DNA of 37,222 nt from JAYPEY01 sp964519245 (GTDB lineage: Bacteria; Verrucomicrobiota; Verrucomicrobiia; Limisphaerales; JAYPEY01). The stretch covers positions 1 to 37,222 of the forward strand of contig CAZFLK010000042.1 in assembly GCA_964519245.1 (NCBI GenBank), read 5' to 3'. The notes below the pieces were generated by a model. It saw only the letters and a list, made by a program, of their open reading frames with translations. It was not told the origin of the DNA and searched no databases. The position numbers were made by a program, and so were the translations under genes. This document shows, in pieces, positions 17,453 through 25,286 of the stretch (its first letter is position 1; each line of letters starts with the position of its first letter).

Positions 17453-17857
17453 ATGAAGAAACGACTCGAAATCTACGATCCGGCCATGTGCTGTTCCACC
17501 GGCGTCTGCGGGCCTTCCCCCGACGAGGAACTCGTCGCCTTGGCGGGCGAACTCCAGAAACTGAATCAGCAGGCCGAGATCCAACGCTTCAACCTCGCGC
17601 AACAACCCGCCGCCTTCGCCGCGAATCCGGTAATCCAACAGATCCTGGAAGAGGAAGGGCCGGACGCCCTGCCCGTCATTCTGGTCGATGGCCGGCTGGC
17701 CATGAAAGGCGTCTACCCAACCGAGCAGCAACTGCGGCAGTTGATCGGCGCGGAGGAATCCTGTTGTTCCGACGATTCCAGCGACGACTGCACCGCAGAG
17801 GAGACTACGGGGAACAATGACGATGATTCCTGCTGCGAGGGCAACGCCTGCTGCTGA
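17453..17857 (+). CDS. arsD: ArsD arsenite metallochaperone
   Basis: 134 codons from the ATG at 17453 (MKKRLEIYDPAMCC); upstream in-frame sequence to 17336 has no family similarity. The chaperone triad is present at C13, C14 and C19 (MCCSTGVCG). C-terminal cysteines occur as pairs at 104-105, 127-128 and 133-134 with a single C113, comparable to the vicinal pairs of the E. coli plasmid ArsD. ArsD delivers As(III) to ArsA and weakly represses the operon. The stop is 8 bases before arsA, so the two are coupled, as expected for partners. The thioredoxin-like fold is inferred from the family. Confidence 0.95.
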   Translation: MKKRLEIYDPAMCCSTGVCGPSPDEELVALAGELQKLNQQAEIQRFNLAQQPAAFAANPVIQQILEEEGPDALPVILVDGRLAMKGVYPTEQQLRQLIGAEESCCSDDSSDDCTAEETTGNNDDDSCCEGNACC

Positions 17858-17865
17858 GGTCGAGG

Positions 17866-19587
17866 ATGATTGACGGACTGTTGCATCAAGCGACCCGCTT
17901 CCTCTTCTTCACCGGCAAGGGCGGGGTCGGCAAAACCACTCTGGCCAGCGCCGTCAGCGTGGCGCTGGCGGACGCCGGGCTTCGAACGCTGCTCATCAGC
18001 ACGGATCCCGCGTCGAATCTGGACGAGGTCCTGGAAACCGTCTTGGGCAACGAACCTCGTCCCGTCCCCCAGGTCCCGAACCTGAGCGCGATGAACATCG
18101 ACCCCGACGCTGCCGCCGCGGCCTATCGGGAACGCATCGTGGCCCCCTATCGCGGCGTCCTGCCGTCCACGGCCATTTCGAGGATCGAGGAACAACTGTC
18201 CGGAGCCTGCACCACCGAGATTGCCAGCTTCAACGAGTTCACCCGCCTCGTCGGAGACGCGGAAGCCATTGAAGAATATGATCACGTCGTCCTCGACACC
18301 GCCCCCACTGGACACACTCTGCGCTTGCTCGATCTGCCGGCCGCATGGAATGACTTCATCGCGGAAAACCGAAGCGGTTCCTCATGCCTCGGCCCCCTGT
18401 CCGGGCTGGCGGATCAGAAAGCCGTCTACGAACGCGCCGTTGCAACCCTGACCAACAGCGGGCAAACCACCTTGGTCCTGGTCGCCCGAGCCGACCGCAA
18501 CTCGCTCGCTGAAGCCGATCGCGCCGGACAAGAACTGCGCGCCAGCGGCATGACCCATCAGCAGGTGGTCATCAATGCCGTGTTTTGCGCCGCCAACCCG
18601 AACGATCCCGCGGCCGCAGCCCTGCATTCCGAAGCCGAGGAGGCCTTGACGCGCATGCCTGAACCGCTGGCTTCACTGCCTCGCCACCAGATCAGCTTCC
18701 GCCCCGCCGGCGGCGTCGGCGTCCAACGCCTCCGAGCCCTGCTGAATCCCAATGACCCGATCAAAGCGCCGTCAAGGAATCCAACCGACATCCCCAAGTT
18801 CCCCGCCCTGGAAGAGTTGATCGAAAAACTGGATCAGCGCCGGTCCGGCGTGATCATGACCATGGGCAAAGGAGGCGTGGGCAAAACCACCGTGGCCATT
18901 GACATCGCCCGGCAACTGGCCGGCAGGGGACATCAGGTTCTGCTGGCGACGACCGACCCGGCCGACCATGTCACCGGACAGGTCCCGGACCGACCGCCCA
19001 ATTTGGAGATTCGAGCCATCCGCCCCAAAGAGGAGACCCAACGTCACGTCCAACACGTCCTGGAGACCGCCGGCAAGAACCTGGACGCCGAGGCCCGCGC
19101 CCTTCTGGAGGAAGAGCTTCGCTCGCCCTGCATCGAGGAAATTGCGGTCTTTGCCGCCTTCGCCCGACTGGTGGCCGCCGGCGGCTCGAAACACGTCGTC
19201 CTCGACACCGCTCCCACCGGGCACACCGTCCTGCTGCTGGACACCACCGAGGCCTACCATCGCGAAGTCGAACGAAACGCAGACCACCTCGCCCCCGAGG
19301 TCCTCAATCTTCTGCCCCGTCTCCGAGATCCTGAGTATACCAAGGTTCTGCTGGTTACCCTTCCTGAAGCGACTCCCGTGCACGAAGCTTTCGCCCTCCG
19401 CGACGACCTCCAACGCGCCGGCATCCAACCCTACGGCTGGATCATCAACCGCAGCCTCAACGGGATTCCGACCCAGGATCCTCTATTGCAGGCCAAACAG
19501 ATCATGGAGGTCCCCTATCTTCAGGAAGTCGCCAATCAGGCGCTCGCACATACGGCGTTGATTCCACTCCGGACGAAGAGCGTCTGA
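17866..19587 (+). CDS. arsA: ArsA arsenite-stimulated ATPase
   Basis: 573 codons with the classical duplicated structure. P-loops GKGGVGKTT are at residues 17-25 and 334-342; the two DTAPTGHT signal-transduction motifs lie at 144-151 and in the second half. The three metal-site cysteines of E. coli ArsA are all kept: C115 (LSGACTTEIA), C174 (SSCLGPLSGL) and C422 (SPCIEEIAVF). A GAGG box precedes the ATG. ArsA powers the ArsB permease at the inner membrane. Here no arsB or acr3 follows; instead the reading ends 55 bases before a tRNA-Ser fragment. The gene is complete and shows no damage. Confidence 0.97.
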   Translation: MIDGLLHQATRFLFFTGKGGVGKTTLASAVSVALADAGLRTLLISTDPASNLDEVLETVLGNEPRPVPQVPNLSAMNIDPDAAAAAYRERIVAPYRGVLPSTAISRIEEQLSGACTTEIASFNEFTRLVGDAEAIEEYDHVVLDTAPTGHTLRLLDLPAAWNDFIAENRSGSSCLGPLSGLADQKAVYERAVATLTNSGQTTLVLVARADRNSLAEADRAGQELRASGMTHQQVVINAVFCAANPNDPAAAALHSEAEEALTRMPEPLASLPRHQISFRPAGGVGVQRLRALLNPNDPIKAPSRNPTDIPKFPALEELIEKLDQRRSGVIMTMGKGGVGKTTVAIDIARQLAGRGHQVLLATTDPADHVTGQVPDRPPNLEIRAIRPKEETQRHVQHVLETAGKNLDAEARALLEEELRSPCIEEIAVFAAFARLVAAGGSKHVVLDTAPTGHTVLLLDTTEAYHREVERNADHLAPEVLNLLPRLRDPEYTKVLLVTLPEATPVHEAFALRDDLQRAGIQPYGWIINRSLNGIPTQDPLLQAKQIMEVPYLQEVANQALAHTALIPLRTKSV

Positions 19588-19642
19588 ATCCGCCGTTGAA
19601 GATGGGAGAACGCCAAGTCTTGCAGCCGGCTTGGAACAAGCC

Positions 19643-19676
19643 GGTCAACTGGCGGAAGTGGAGGGATTCGAACCCC
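19643..19676 (-). repeat. tRNA-Ser 3' fragment, candidate attachment-site scar
   Basis: Bases 19650-19676 match 27389-27415, the T-arm, acceptor 3' strand, discriminator and CCA of the complete tRNA-Ser gene, at 26 of 27 positions and in the same orientation; with the 7 flanking bases the match is 32 of 34. The rest of a tRNA (anticodon and D arms) is absent at higher coordinates. A 3'-end tRNA copy on the far side of an insertion is the classic product of integration into a tRNA gene. Confidence 0.75.
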
Positions 19677-19724
19677 TTTTGCCATATCGAAATCGCCAAA
19701 AAGCGCAGAATTGCGAGGGGGGGG

Positions 19725-19744
19725 GGGGCGGAACGTTCCGCCCC
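19725..19744. promoter_or_regulatory. perfect 20-base palindrome
   Basis: Both arms are GGGGCGGAAC with its exact complement and no spacer. It overlaps the end of a G12 run and lies just before the helix-turn-helix remnant, so it may be an old operator or part of a terminator; neither can be shown. Confidence 0.5.
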
Positions 19745-19749
19745 AGGAG

Positions 19750-19935
19750 ATCCACACCCTTGGCGACCCGATTCGCGCCCGGCGTTTGGCTCTGAATCTT
19801 ACCAGAACGGAGGCTGCGGAACTGATTGGGGCGAGCCTCGGAACACTGGAGAAGTGGGAAGCGAACGCGTTGCCGGCCAGTCAAAGATTTCGCTTGGCTC
19901 TCGCCGGGTTCCGTGGCCCCGACCTCGACGGCTGA
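19750..19935 (+). pseudogene. XRE-type helix-turn-helix remnant
   Basis: About 60 codons, ending at the TGA at 19933-19935, encode a helix-turn-helix domain: L-G-D-P-I-R-A-R-R, then E-A-A-E-L-I-G-A-S-L-G-T-L-E-K-W-E, then a closing helix. This matches the small XRE-like domain often found beside recombinases and in short regulators (family pattern LGxxIRxRRLxxxLxQxExAxxLGVxxxTxxxWE). No proper start or ribosome site exists; the only upstream start is a TTG at 19711 followed by the G12 run, which may have broken the frame. Read as a decayed regulator from the inserted element. Confidence 0.5.
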
Positions 19936-20007
19936 TCCCGACGTTTGGGAATCGATCGCTGTTTGAAGCCTGTTGCCCCCTGCCAGTGCAAACACGATGC
20001 TGTCCAC

Positions 20008-20166
20008 ATGACGACCGCTGCCTACCTGGACAAGATGCTGGATCCGGTGTCCCGCTGTTTCACTCCCGAAGTGGCGGACCGGCTCGTCCACATCGAACCC
20101 GACCCTGAACTTCAAGCCCGCATCGACATTCAGCCTCCCAACTTCCGGCCGAAATCAAACACCTGA
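20008..20166 (+). pseudogene. truncated small protein of a widespread short family
   Basis: 52 codons from the ATG at 20008. The start MTTAAYLDKMLDPVSRCF and the following TPEVADRL ... DPELQARID resemble, from memory, an uncharacterised short family of PVC bacteria (about 85-95 residues) that begins with a Leu-Asp-Pro-Val and T-P-E-x-A pattern and continues after RID with an ELAxKxNEG helix. Here that continuation is missing: the text after RID is unrelated and stops after 12 codons. I read it as a broken copy at the island edge. Its function is not known. Confidence 0.4.
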
Positions 20167-20270
20167 ACTTCGGTTGCCATCGACAGGTTTCCACAGCTCG
20201 GACCTCACAGCTCAGGCGCATCACACTGCCAAGCTCCACCCCGTTCAATCTCCTCCCGTCATAGCTTTGC

Positions 20271-21644
20271 TCACCCCTGAATTGCCATGGCGCGGAAGAC
20301 GGCGACCACATCCGTCAGCAATTGAGTGTGGATGGCGAGTTCGCTCAACTCAGCTGCGAGAGCACGCCGCTCATCTTCCAGGACTTCCAGTCGGGAAACT
20401 ATCCCGGCGCGGCGTTTGTCGTCGGTCTGATCCCGAACATTTCGGGCTTTGATCACAATCTCCCCCGCAAGTTCCGATTCGATTTGGCGATGATGAAATC
20501 GAAGGAACGCGACTTCGACATCTTCCACGGCGCGTAGCGCAACAGCCCGGTATTCAGCAGCGGCGACTTTGGCGCGCGCGGAATGGAGCCGGGATTGGGC
20601 CAATCTCTCCGGATCCCAGATCGGCAGGTCAAGCCGTGGGCCGACCTCACTGATCCAATTCTGGAACGGATCGGTCAGTGAGCCTGACGCGGTCGTCCCG
20701 GTGAGCCGCAAGCTCAGCGATGGAAAGAGATCGAGGCGGGCGGCGCGTTCCAGCGAGAACGCCTCCTGCAGCCTCGCCTCGGCGGCGACAAGATCCGGCC
20801 GCCGCCGGAGGGTATCCGCTGTAAGAGAGGCAGGCAGCGTCGGAACTGCGGCGCGCAGCTTCGCCCCCCGGCCTAGATACTCCCGCTCCCCGGCGACGCC
20901 GCCGCGCAGGCGATCAAGCAACCGGACCTGCGTTTCAGCGAGCATCCTTGTGCGAACCTGTTGTCGCCTCAGATCGGCCGCCTCGGCTTCCTGGCGTTCC
21001 ACGACGGAGACCTCCAGAATCCCCGCCCGAAACCGGTCGCGGTATATCGTGAGAATCTCGCTTTGCCGCTTCAGAGACGCCTCCAGAATCTCAACCGCCG
21101 CCCGGTAGCGTTGCAATCGAAACCAAGCCGTCGCGACCTCCGCCGCCAGCAACAAGCGGCCTGCATTCAAATCGGCCTCGCTCGCGACGACGCGTTGTTC
21201 GGCGGCGGCGCTACGGTCACGCCATTTGCCGAGCCAGTCCAACTCCCAGCCGAACGCTCCTCCGGCTGTCCAAGGCATTACGCTCACCGTCTGAAATCCG
21301 GACTCCCGAGTATGTTCCTTCCCGGCGCGGTATCCGGTTGTTCCAGACGCTGAAGGACGGGCATTCGCGGTGGCGAAGCGACCTTCTGCGCGAGCTAACT
21401 CCACACGTTCCGCGAGTGTGGCCAAGTCGGCGTTGGACTGGAGGGCCTCCTGAATCAGGCGCGTCAACTCCGGATCGTTGAACTGCTCCCACCAAGTTTT
21501 CCCAACGATGGCGGCCACGTTCCTGGACTGAGCCGACCAAGTCGCTGGAGTTGCGACAACTGGCGACGGTCGATCGCGGGGCGGTATGGCGGCGCATCCG
21601 CCCAACAACAGGCTGATCGCGATGGAAACGATGACGCGATTCAC
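20271..21644 (-). CDS. TolC/NodT-type outer-membrane efflux lipoprotein
   Basis: 457 codons from a GTG at 21644, which starts two bases after the stop of the upstream lipoprotein gene. The signal peptide ends in L-L-G-G-C17, a lipobox, as in NodT-type factors. Two OEP repeats are visible: the first around WWEQFNDPELTRLIQEAL (the family's W-W-x-x-F-x-D-P-x-L) and ELARAEGRFATANARP, the second around LRRRPDLVAAEARLQEAF. Long helical regions fit the periplasmic barrel. It should form the outer-membrane duct for the ABC exporter encoded just upstream and is the last gene of that operon. Confidence 0.92.
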   Translation of the reverse strand: MNRVIVSIAISLLLGGCAAIPPRDRPSPVVATPATWSAQSRNVAAIVGKTWWEQFNDPELTRLIQEALQSNADLATLAERVELARAEGRFATANARPSASGTTGYRAGKEHTRESGFQTVSVMPWTAGGAFGWELDWLGKWRDRSAAAEQRVVASEADLNAGRLLLAAEVATAWFRLQRYRAAVEILEASLKRQSEILTIYRDRFRAGILEVSVVERQEAEAADLRRQQVRTRMLAETQVRLLDRLRGGVAGEREYLGRGAKLRAAVPTLPASLTADTLRRRPDLVAAEARLQEAFSLERAARLDLFPSLSLRLTGTTASGSLTDPFQNWISEVGPRLDLPIWDPERLAQSRLHSARAKVAAAEYRAVALRAVEDVEVAFLRFHHRQIESELAGEIVIKARNVRDQTDDKRRAGIVSRLEVLEDERRALAAELSELAIHTQLLTDVVAVFRAMAIQG

Positions 21645-21646
21645 GG

Positions 21647-22213
21647 CTACTTCGTCACATGGATTTTCTCAGCGTTGACGACCAACGCCGAATCCGATGA
21701 GCCGGGAGCGACCTTGCCCTGAACCGTAACCGTGGAGCCGGGCTTGAGGCCGCCGAATCTCGTTAACGTCTGTTTCAGCACCATACCGTCCCCATCCACG
21801 ACCTGGACCGACGCAATGGAAGCCTTGATGATTTCTTGGCTCACGCAGCAAGCGTCCCACGGCGTCTCGCACGCGTCTCCAGGCACAGCGTCGCAGGGCG
21901 TCACCGCTTTCGAATCGGCAACGGTAAAAATGGCGCGCCCCTCAACCATTGGTTCCGCACGGCCGCCGATGTACCCCGTAACAACAATGTCTGCGCCCGG
22001 CGTGACTTCTTTCCGGGCCTCTACGACGCTGACGGCGTCAGTCAAGGCGACGGTCGCCAGCAAACCTTCCGGCAGGGAAACGGTCGGGGCTTCCGCTTGT
22101 GGTTGCGCCTCCGACGAAGGCGTCGGAGCTGACGCTTGCTCCCCACAGCCAACAATCAACGTGGCGAGAAGGGCTGCAGCGGTTGTGATGTGGACTTTGT
22201 TGATGCGTATCAT
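21647..22213 (-). CDS. lipoprotein with OB-like domain and four-cysteine module
   Basis: 188 codons. A lipobox ends at C23 (TLIVGC), followed by a Pro/Ala/Glu-rich linker to about residue 45. The mature domain reads as alternating beta strands (ADIVVTGYIGG, RAIFTVADSK, IASVQVVDGDG, STVTVQGKV, ALVVNAEKIHV), consistent with an OB-fold. A loop inserted between strands carries CDAVPGDACETPWDACC, with cysteines at 107, 115, 122 and 123. The C-x-T-P-W-D-x-C-C core recalls uncharacterised Planctomycetes/Verrucomicrobia proteins; this is from memory and unverified. It lies between a permease gene and the outer-membrane factor gene, so it is probably an accessory, perhaps cargo- or metal-binding, subunit of the exporter. 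Function not established. Confidence 0.75.
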   Translation of the reverse strand: MIRINKVHITTAAALLATLIVGCGEQASAPTPSSEAQPQAEAPTVSLPEGLLATVALTDAVSVVEARKEVTPGADIVVTGYIGGRAEPMVEGRAIFTVADSKAVTPCDAVPGDACETPWDACCVSQEIIKASIASVQVVDGDGMVLKQTLTRFGGLKPGSTVTVQGKVAPGSSDSALVVNAEKIHVTK

Positions 22214-22252
22214 TTTCGTTCTTGGGTTTCAGTCTTGTTCTGGGTTCAAATC

Positions 22253-23407
22253 TCAGGCGGCGCGGAGCGTCGCGGTCAATTCCGGTCGAAGGCAACTCCA
22301 CGCGGGCGGGAGTGTTCCCACGATCCCCAGCCCCAAGCCGACTCCCATGCCAAGGGCCAGGACATCGGGATCGAACTGCAATGAGAACGCTCCGATGGAG
22401 AACGGTATCGTCAGGCCGTCGAGCCAGAGAAGGCCGACGGTCGCCGCCGCCAGCGAACCGGCTATCGTTGCGGCGGTGGATTCCTGGATGAGGCTCAACA
22501 ACAGCGCGCGTCGTTTGAAACCAACGGCCTGAAGGGCTCCAAATTCACGAATGCGCGACGCGAAGGCGGCATACAGAGTGTTCAATCCACCGAAGACCGC
22601 TCCGGCGGCGATCAGAGCGGCGCAAACCCAGGCCATCCAGCGGACTGGGGCATAGAATCGGGCGAGTTTGCCGTAATAGTCGGACTCTCGCATCGCGACG
22701 AGTTCAAGATCCAGCCGCTGCTTCGTGAAGACGTCCACGTCTTCAAGTTCGGCGCTGTCGAGCGCAAGCACCACGCAGGAAAGGCTGTCGCGTTGGGTCA
22801 GGGTCAACACGTCGCCGACATTCATCCACAATTCGGCCTCCATGACGGTCCCGGGCGCGTCAAAGATTCCGGTTATGGTCAGTTCGGCCCCATTGAACCG
22901 AATCGTCCGGCCAATCGCAAGTTGGGAGGAGTCCGTCTCCAGCTTATGGTGGGCAAAGCGACCGACCATGACTTCTCCCGGCCGTGGGAAATGGCCTTCG
23001 AGAATTCTCACCTCCCGGTGCACCCATAAGGCGCGGTGGGAAACGCCTCGCAGAAGGGCTTGGCTGGTTTCGCCGTCGGCAAGTTGCACCAGACCGTTGT
23101 AGTGCGCCTCGCCGGACACGGCTGGCTGGCCGTAGACCTTCCGCAGTCCCGGAATGGCCGCCGCGGCGATTTCCGTTGCGCTCGGCGGCGCCTCGCTTCG
23201 CTCGATGCTTTCCTCGCTACCCGCGCCCAGTAGGATCACGTTCTGGGGGGATCCAGAAGCGACGAGCACGCGGGCCATGCCGCGATTCAAGGTGGCGGCC
23301 ATCATCAAGAGCAACGCCACCAGCGCGCTGCCCGAAATCAATTGGGCGCAGCGGCCGGGGCGGCGCATCAAGTTTCTCAAAGCGTATGTGAAAGGCAGCA
23401 TGGTCAA
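22253..23407 (-). CDS. FtsX/MacB-type ABC permease 1
   Basis: 384 codons; start at 23407 or, two codons on, at 23401 (MLPFTYALRNL). The N-terminus F-T-Y-A-L-R-N-L-M-R-R-P-G-R is the typical amphipathic entry of MacB/LolC-type permeases, followed by helix 1, a periplasmic core domain of about 210 residues, and three C-terminal helices of the FtsX domain, with the conserved SRIREFGALQAVGFKRR cytoplasmic loop between helices 2 and 3. It is paired with a second, clearly different permease 22 bases upstream, as in heterodimeric LolCE. MacB-type transporters work by mechanotransmission, pushing periplasmic cargo through a TolC-like duct. Confidence 0.9.
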   Translation of the reverse strand: MTMLPFTYALRNLMRRPGRCAQLISGSALVALLLMMAATLNRGMARVLVASGSPQNVILLGAGSEESIERSEAPPSATEIAAAAIPGLRKVYGQPAVSGEAHYNGLVQLADGETSQALLRGVSHRALWVHREVRILEGHFPRPGEVMVGRFAHHKLETDSSQLAIGRTIRFNGAELTITGIFDAPGTVMEAELWMNVGDVLTLTQRDSLSCVVLALDSAELEDVDVFTKQRLDLELVAMRESDYYGKLARFYAPVRWMAWVCAALIAAGAVFGGLNTLYAAFASRIREFGALQAVGFKRRALLLSLIQESTAATIAGSLAAATVGLLWLDGLTIPFSIGAFSLQFDPDVLALGMGVGLGLGIVGTLPPAWSCLRPELTATLRAA

Positions 23408-23429
23408 ATGGGCGGTCGCCGAAGTGTAT

Positions 23430-24587
23430 TCATCCGTCCCGCAGGCTTGTCACAATCGATTGGCGGGTTGCAATCCACGCGGGATAGAGACCCGATACCA
23501 GACCAAGCATCAGCGCGACGACGACTCCGCGCAGCAGGACTTGAGCATCAGGCATGAATGCCATGGTCAACCCCTCATTGCCCACGGTGATGCTCTGCCA
23601 ATGGAGAAAGCCGACGGCCAAGCCGACGCCGATCGCGCCGCCAATCAGGCCGATCAGAAGGGCCTCGGAAAGCGCCAGCCAACCAATCGCCGCGTCCGGA
23701 TAACCCAGCGTCATCATCACGGCCTGGTCGGAAATCCGCGACCGCACGGTCAGGAGAATTGTGTTGGCGACCAACCCCATCACCGCCACCACGGCGGCCA
23801 GTCCCAGCCAACGGGTAAAGCCGATCAGTTCGACCAATTCGCTGGCGGTTTGGGCGAAAAAGGCTTTCTCCGGCCGGGTGTCCGTAGGATGAGAATCCGT
23901 GGCAAAGCGACGGTCGATCTCCTCGGCTACCGACTCAAGACGCTCGGCGGAATCGACTTTCACATTGAACTGGGTCACGACCCCGAGGCCGATCCGCGAA
24001 GCTTGTTGCAGGAAGGGCAGGTGCACGTAGGCCACGTTTTCATCCTGCGGTCCGCCGGATTGGATCACACCCGCGATGTAGACTGTCACGCCCGCCGCGT
24101 CGAATCGGTCGCCGACCCGCAAACCGCGACGCCGAGCGAGGTTGCGCCCGACCAGGGCGGCGTCGGATCGTTCGCGCCACTGCCCGACGGAGCCCTCCGA
24201 CACCTTGATCTCCGGCGCAAAACGCATCAGGTCTTCCGTCGGCACGCCGCGAAACGCGACGATGTCGAGACTGGCTCCGCAGTTGTTGACGACAATTTGA
24301 ATCGGGATCACCTCCTCCACGCCGTCCAGTTGCCGTATGGGTTCAAGGTAGTGTTCGGGCAAGCGGCTGGTGGCCGGGCAAAAACGATTCTCACGGTAGA
24401 CCACCAGGGTCGTATCGGTGACGCTGGATTCGGTGGCGCGACGAAGCGAGGACTGGAGCGTCTCAACGGTCGCAAACAGGAACATGCCCGTGGCGACGCC
24501 TGCCAGGGTCAGCAAGGTGCGCGTGCGATGCCGCGCCAGTTGCTTTCCCGCCAAACCCAACAAGTTGAGCGCGTAACGAAGGATCAT
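23430..24587 (-). CDS. FtsX/MacB-type ABC permease 2
   Basis: 385 codons. The start overlaps the ATPase stop by four bases (ATGA). Layout is as in permease 1: entry helix and R-H-R-T-R-T-L-L-T-L-A-G-V helix 1, a periplasmic core (about residues 45-255), then the FtsX domain with the SRISDQAVMMTLGYPD loop and two final helices. Two cysteines lie in the core near residues 69 and 103 and could form a disulfide. It differs strongly from the neighbouring permease, so the transporter is likely a heterodimer. It acts in the inner membrane with the LolD-type ATPase. Confidence 0.9.
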   Translation of the reverse strand: MILRYALNLLGLAGKQLARHRTRTLLTLAGVATGMFLFATVETLQSSLRRATESSVTDTTLVVYRENRFCPATSRLPEHYLEPIRQLDGVEEVIPIQIVVNNCGASLDIVAFRGVPTEDLMRFAPEIKVSEGSVGQWRERSDAALVGRNLARRRGLRVGDRFDAAGVTVYIAGVIQSGGPQDENVAYVHLPFLQQASRIGLGVVTQFNVKVDSAERLESVAEEIDRRFATDSHPTDTRPEKAFFAQTASELVELIGFTRWLGLAAVVAVMGLVANTILLTVRSRISDQAVMMTLGYPDAAIGWLALSEALLIGLIGGAIGVGLAVGFLHWQSITVGNEGLTMAFMPDAQVLLRGVVVALMLGLVSGLYPAWIATRQSIVTSLRDG

Positions 24588-25282
24588 GGGACTACCGCCT
24601 CCCCGTTATGGACCAAGCGGCCCTTTTCTAGATGCAACTGGCGATCTGCCGCGTCGGCCGCGCGTGGATCGTGCGTGACCATCACTATGGTTTTCCCGTG
24701 ATCGCCGGCAAGGCACTGCAACAACTCCAGAATGGCGGTCGCGGACTCGCGATCCAGGTCGCCAGTCGGTTCGTCCGCCACCAGTAGCGGCGGATCAGCC
24801 ACCAAGGCGCGAGCGATAGCGACGCGCTGCTCCTGTCCACCGGAAAGCTCATTGGGCCGATGATCCATGCGGTCGCCAAGCCCGACGAGATCCAGAACGG
24901 ATTCGACGCGGTGGATTCGCTCCTTGCGAGTGAACGGGCGCAACAGCAAAGGCAGTTCGACGTTCTCGAAGGCCGTCAGGACCGGCATGAGGTGGTAAAG
25001 CTGGAAGATGTAGCCGACATGCTCGGCGCGCCAACACGTGAGTTGCGACCGGGTAAGACGGGTGAGGTCCGTTTCCCCAATTCGCAGTTCGCCTTCGGTT
25101 GGGGAGTCCACACCGGCCAAAAGGTTCAACAAGGTCGTCTTGCCGCTGCCGGACGGTCCCATCAGGGCCAGGAATTCCGTCGGGGCGACATTCAGGTCCA
25201 GGGCCTCCAGTGGCGTCACGTCGATGGTGCCCTTGCGATATCGCTTGGTGAGCTTCCGGCATTCGATGAACGATTTTGTCAT
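24584..25282 (-). CDS. LolD/MacB-type ABC ATPase
   Basis: 232 codons from the ATG at 25282 (MTKSFIECRKL), four bases after the HlyD stop. All ABC motifs are present: Walker A G42-P-S-G-S-G-K-T-T50, Q-loop FQLYHLMPVLTAFENVELP, signature LSGGQ at 146-150 followed by EQRVAIARAL, Walker B LLVADEPTGDLD at about 166-177, and the switch His at 204 (VTHDP). The FQ-x-Y-x-L-x-P Q-loop and A-D-E-P-T-G-x-L-D are typical of the LolD/MacB/FtsE subfamily that serves FtsX-type permeases. It should energise the two permeases encoded downstream. Confidence 0.95.
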   Translation of the reverse strand: MTKSFIECRKLTKRYRKGTIDVTPLEALDLNVAPTEFLALMGPSGSGKTTLLNLLAGVDSPTEGELRIGETDLTRLTRSQLTCWRAEHVGYIFQLYHLMPVLTAFENVELPLLLRPFTRKERIHRVESVLDLVGLGDRMDHRPNELSGGQEQRVAIARALVADPPLLVADEPTGDLDRESATAILELLQCLAGDHGKTIVMVTHDPRAADAADRQLHLEKGRLVHNGEAVVP

Positions 25283-25286
25283 GAGA

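Larger units (their letters stand above)
19588..20270. other. gene-poor island edge with decayed genes
   Basis: 683 bases between arsA and the outer-membrane factor gene. It contains, left to right, a tRNA-Ser 3' fragment (19650-19676), a G12 run (19717-19728), a perfect 20-base palindrome (19725-19744), an XRE helix-turn-helix remnant (about 19750-19935) and a truncated small gene (20008-20166). No intact gene of normal length is seen. The content fits the eroded end of an inserted element. Confidence 0.7.

Noticed and set aside
19650..19676. Complete second tRNA gene
   Set aside because: Only T arm, acceptor 3' strand and CCA are present; no anticodon or D arm exists at higher coordinates, so it is a fragment.
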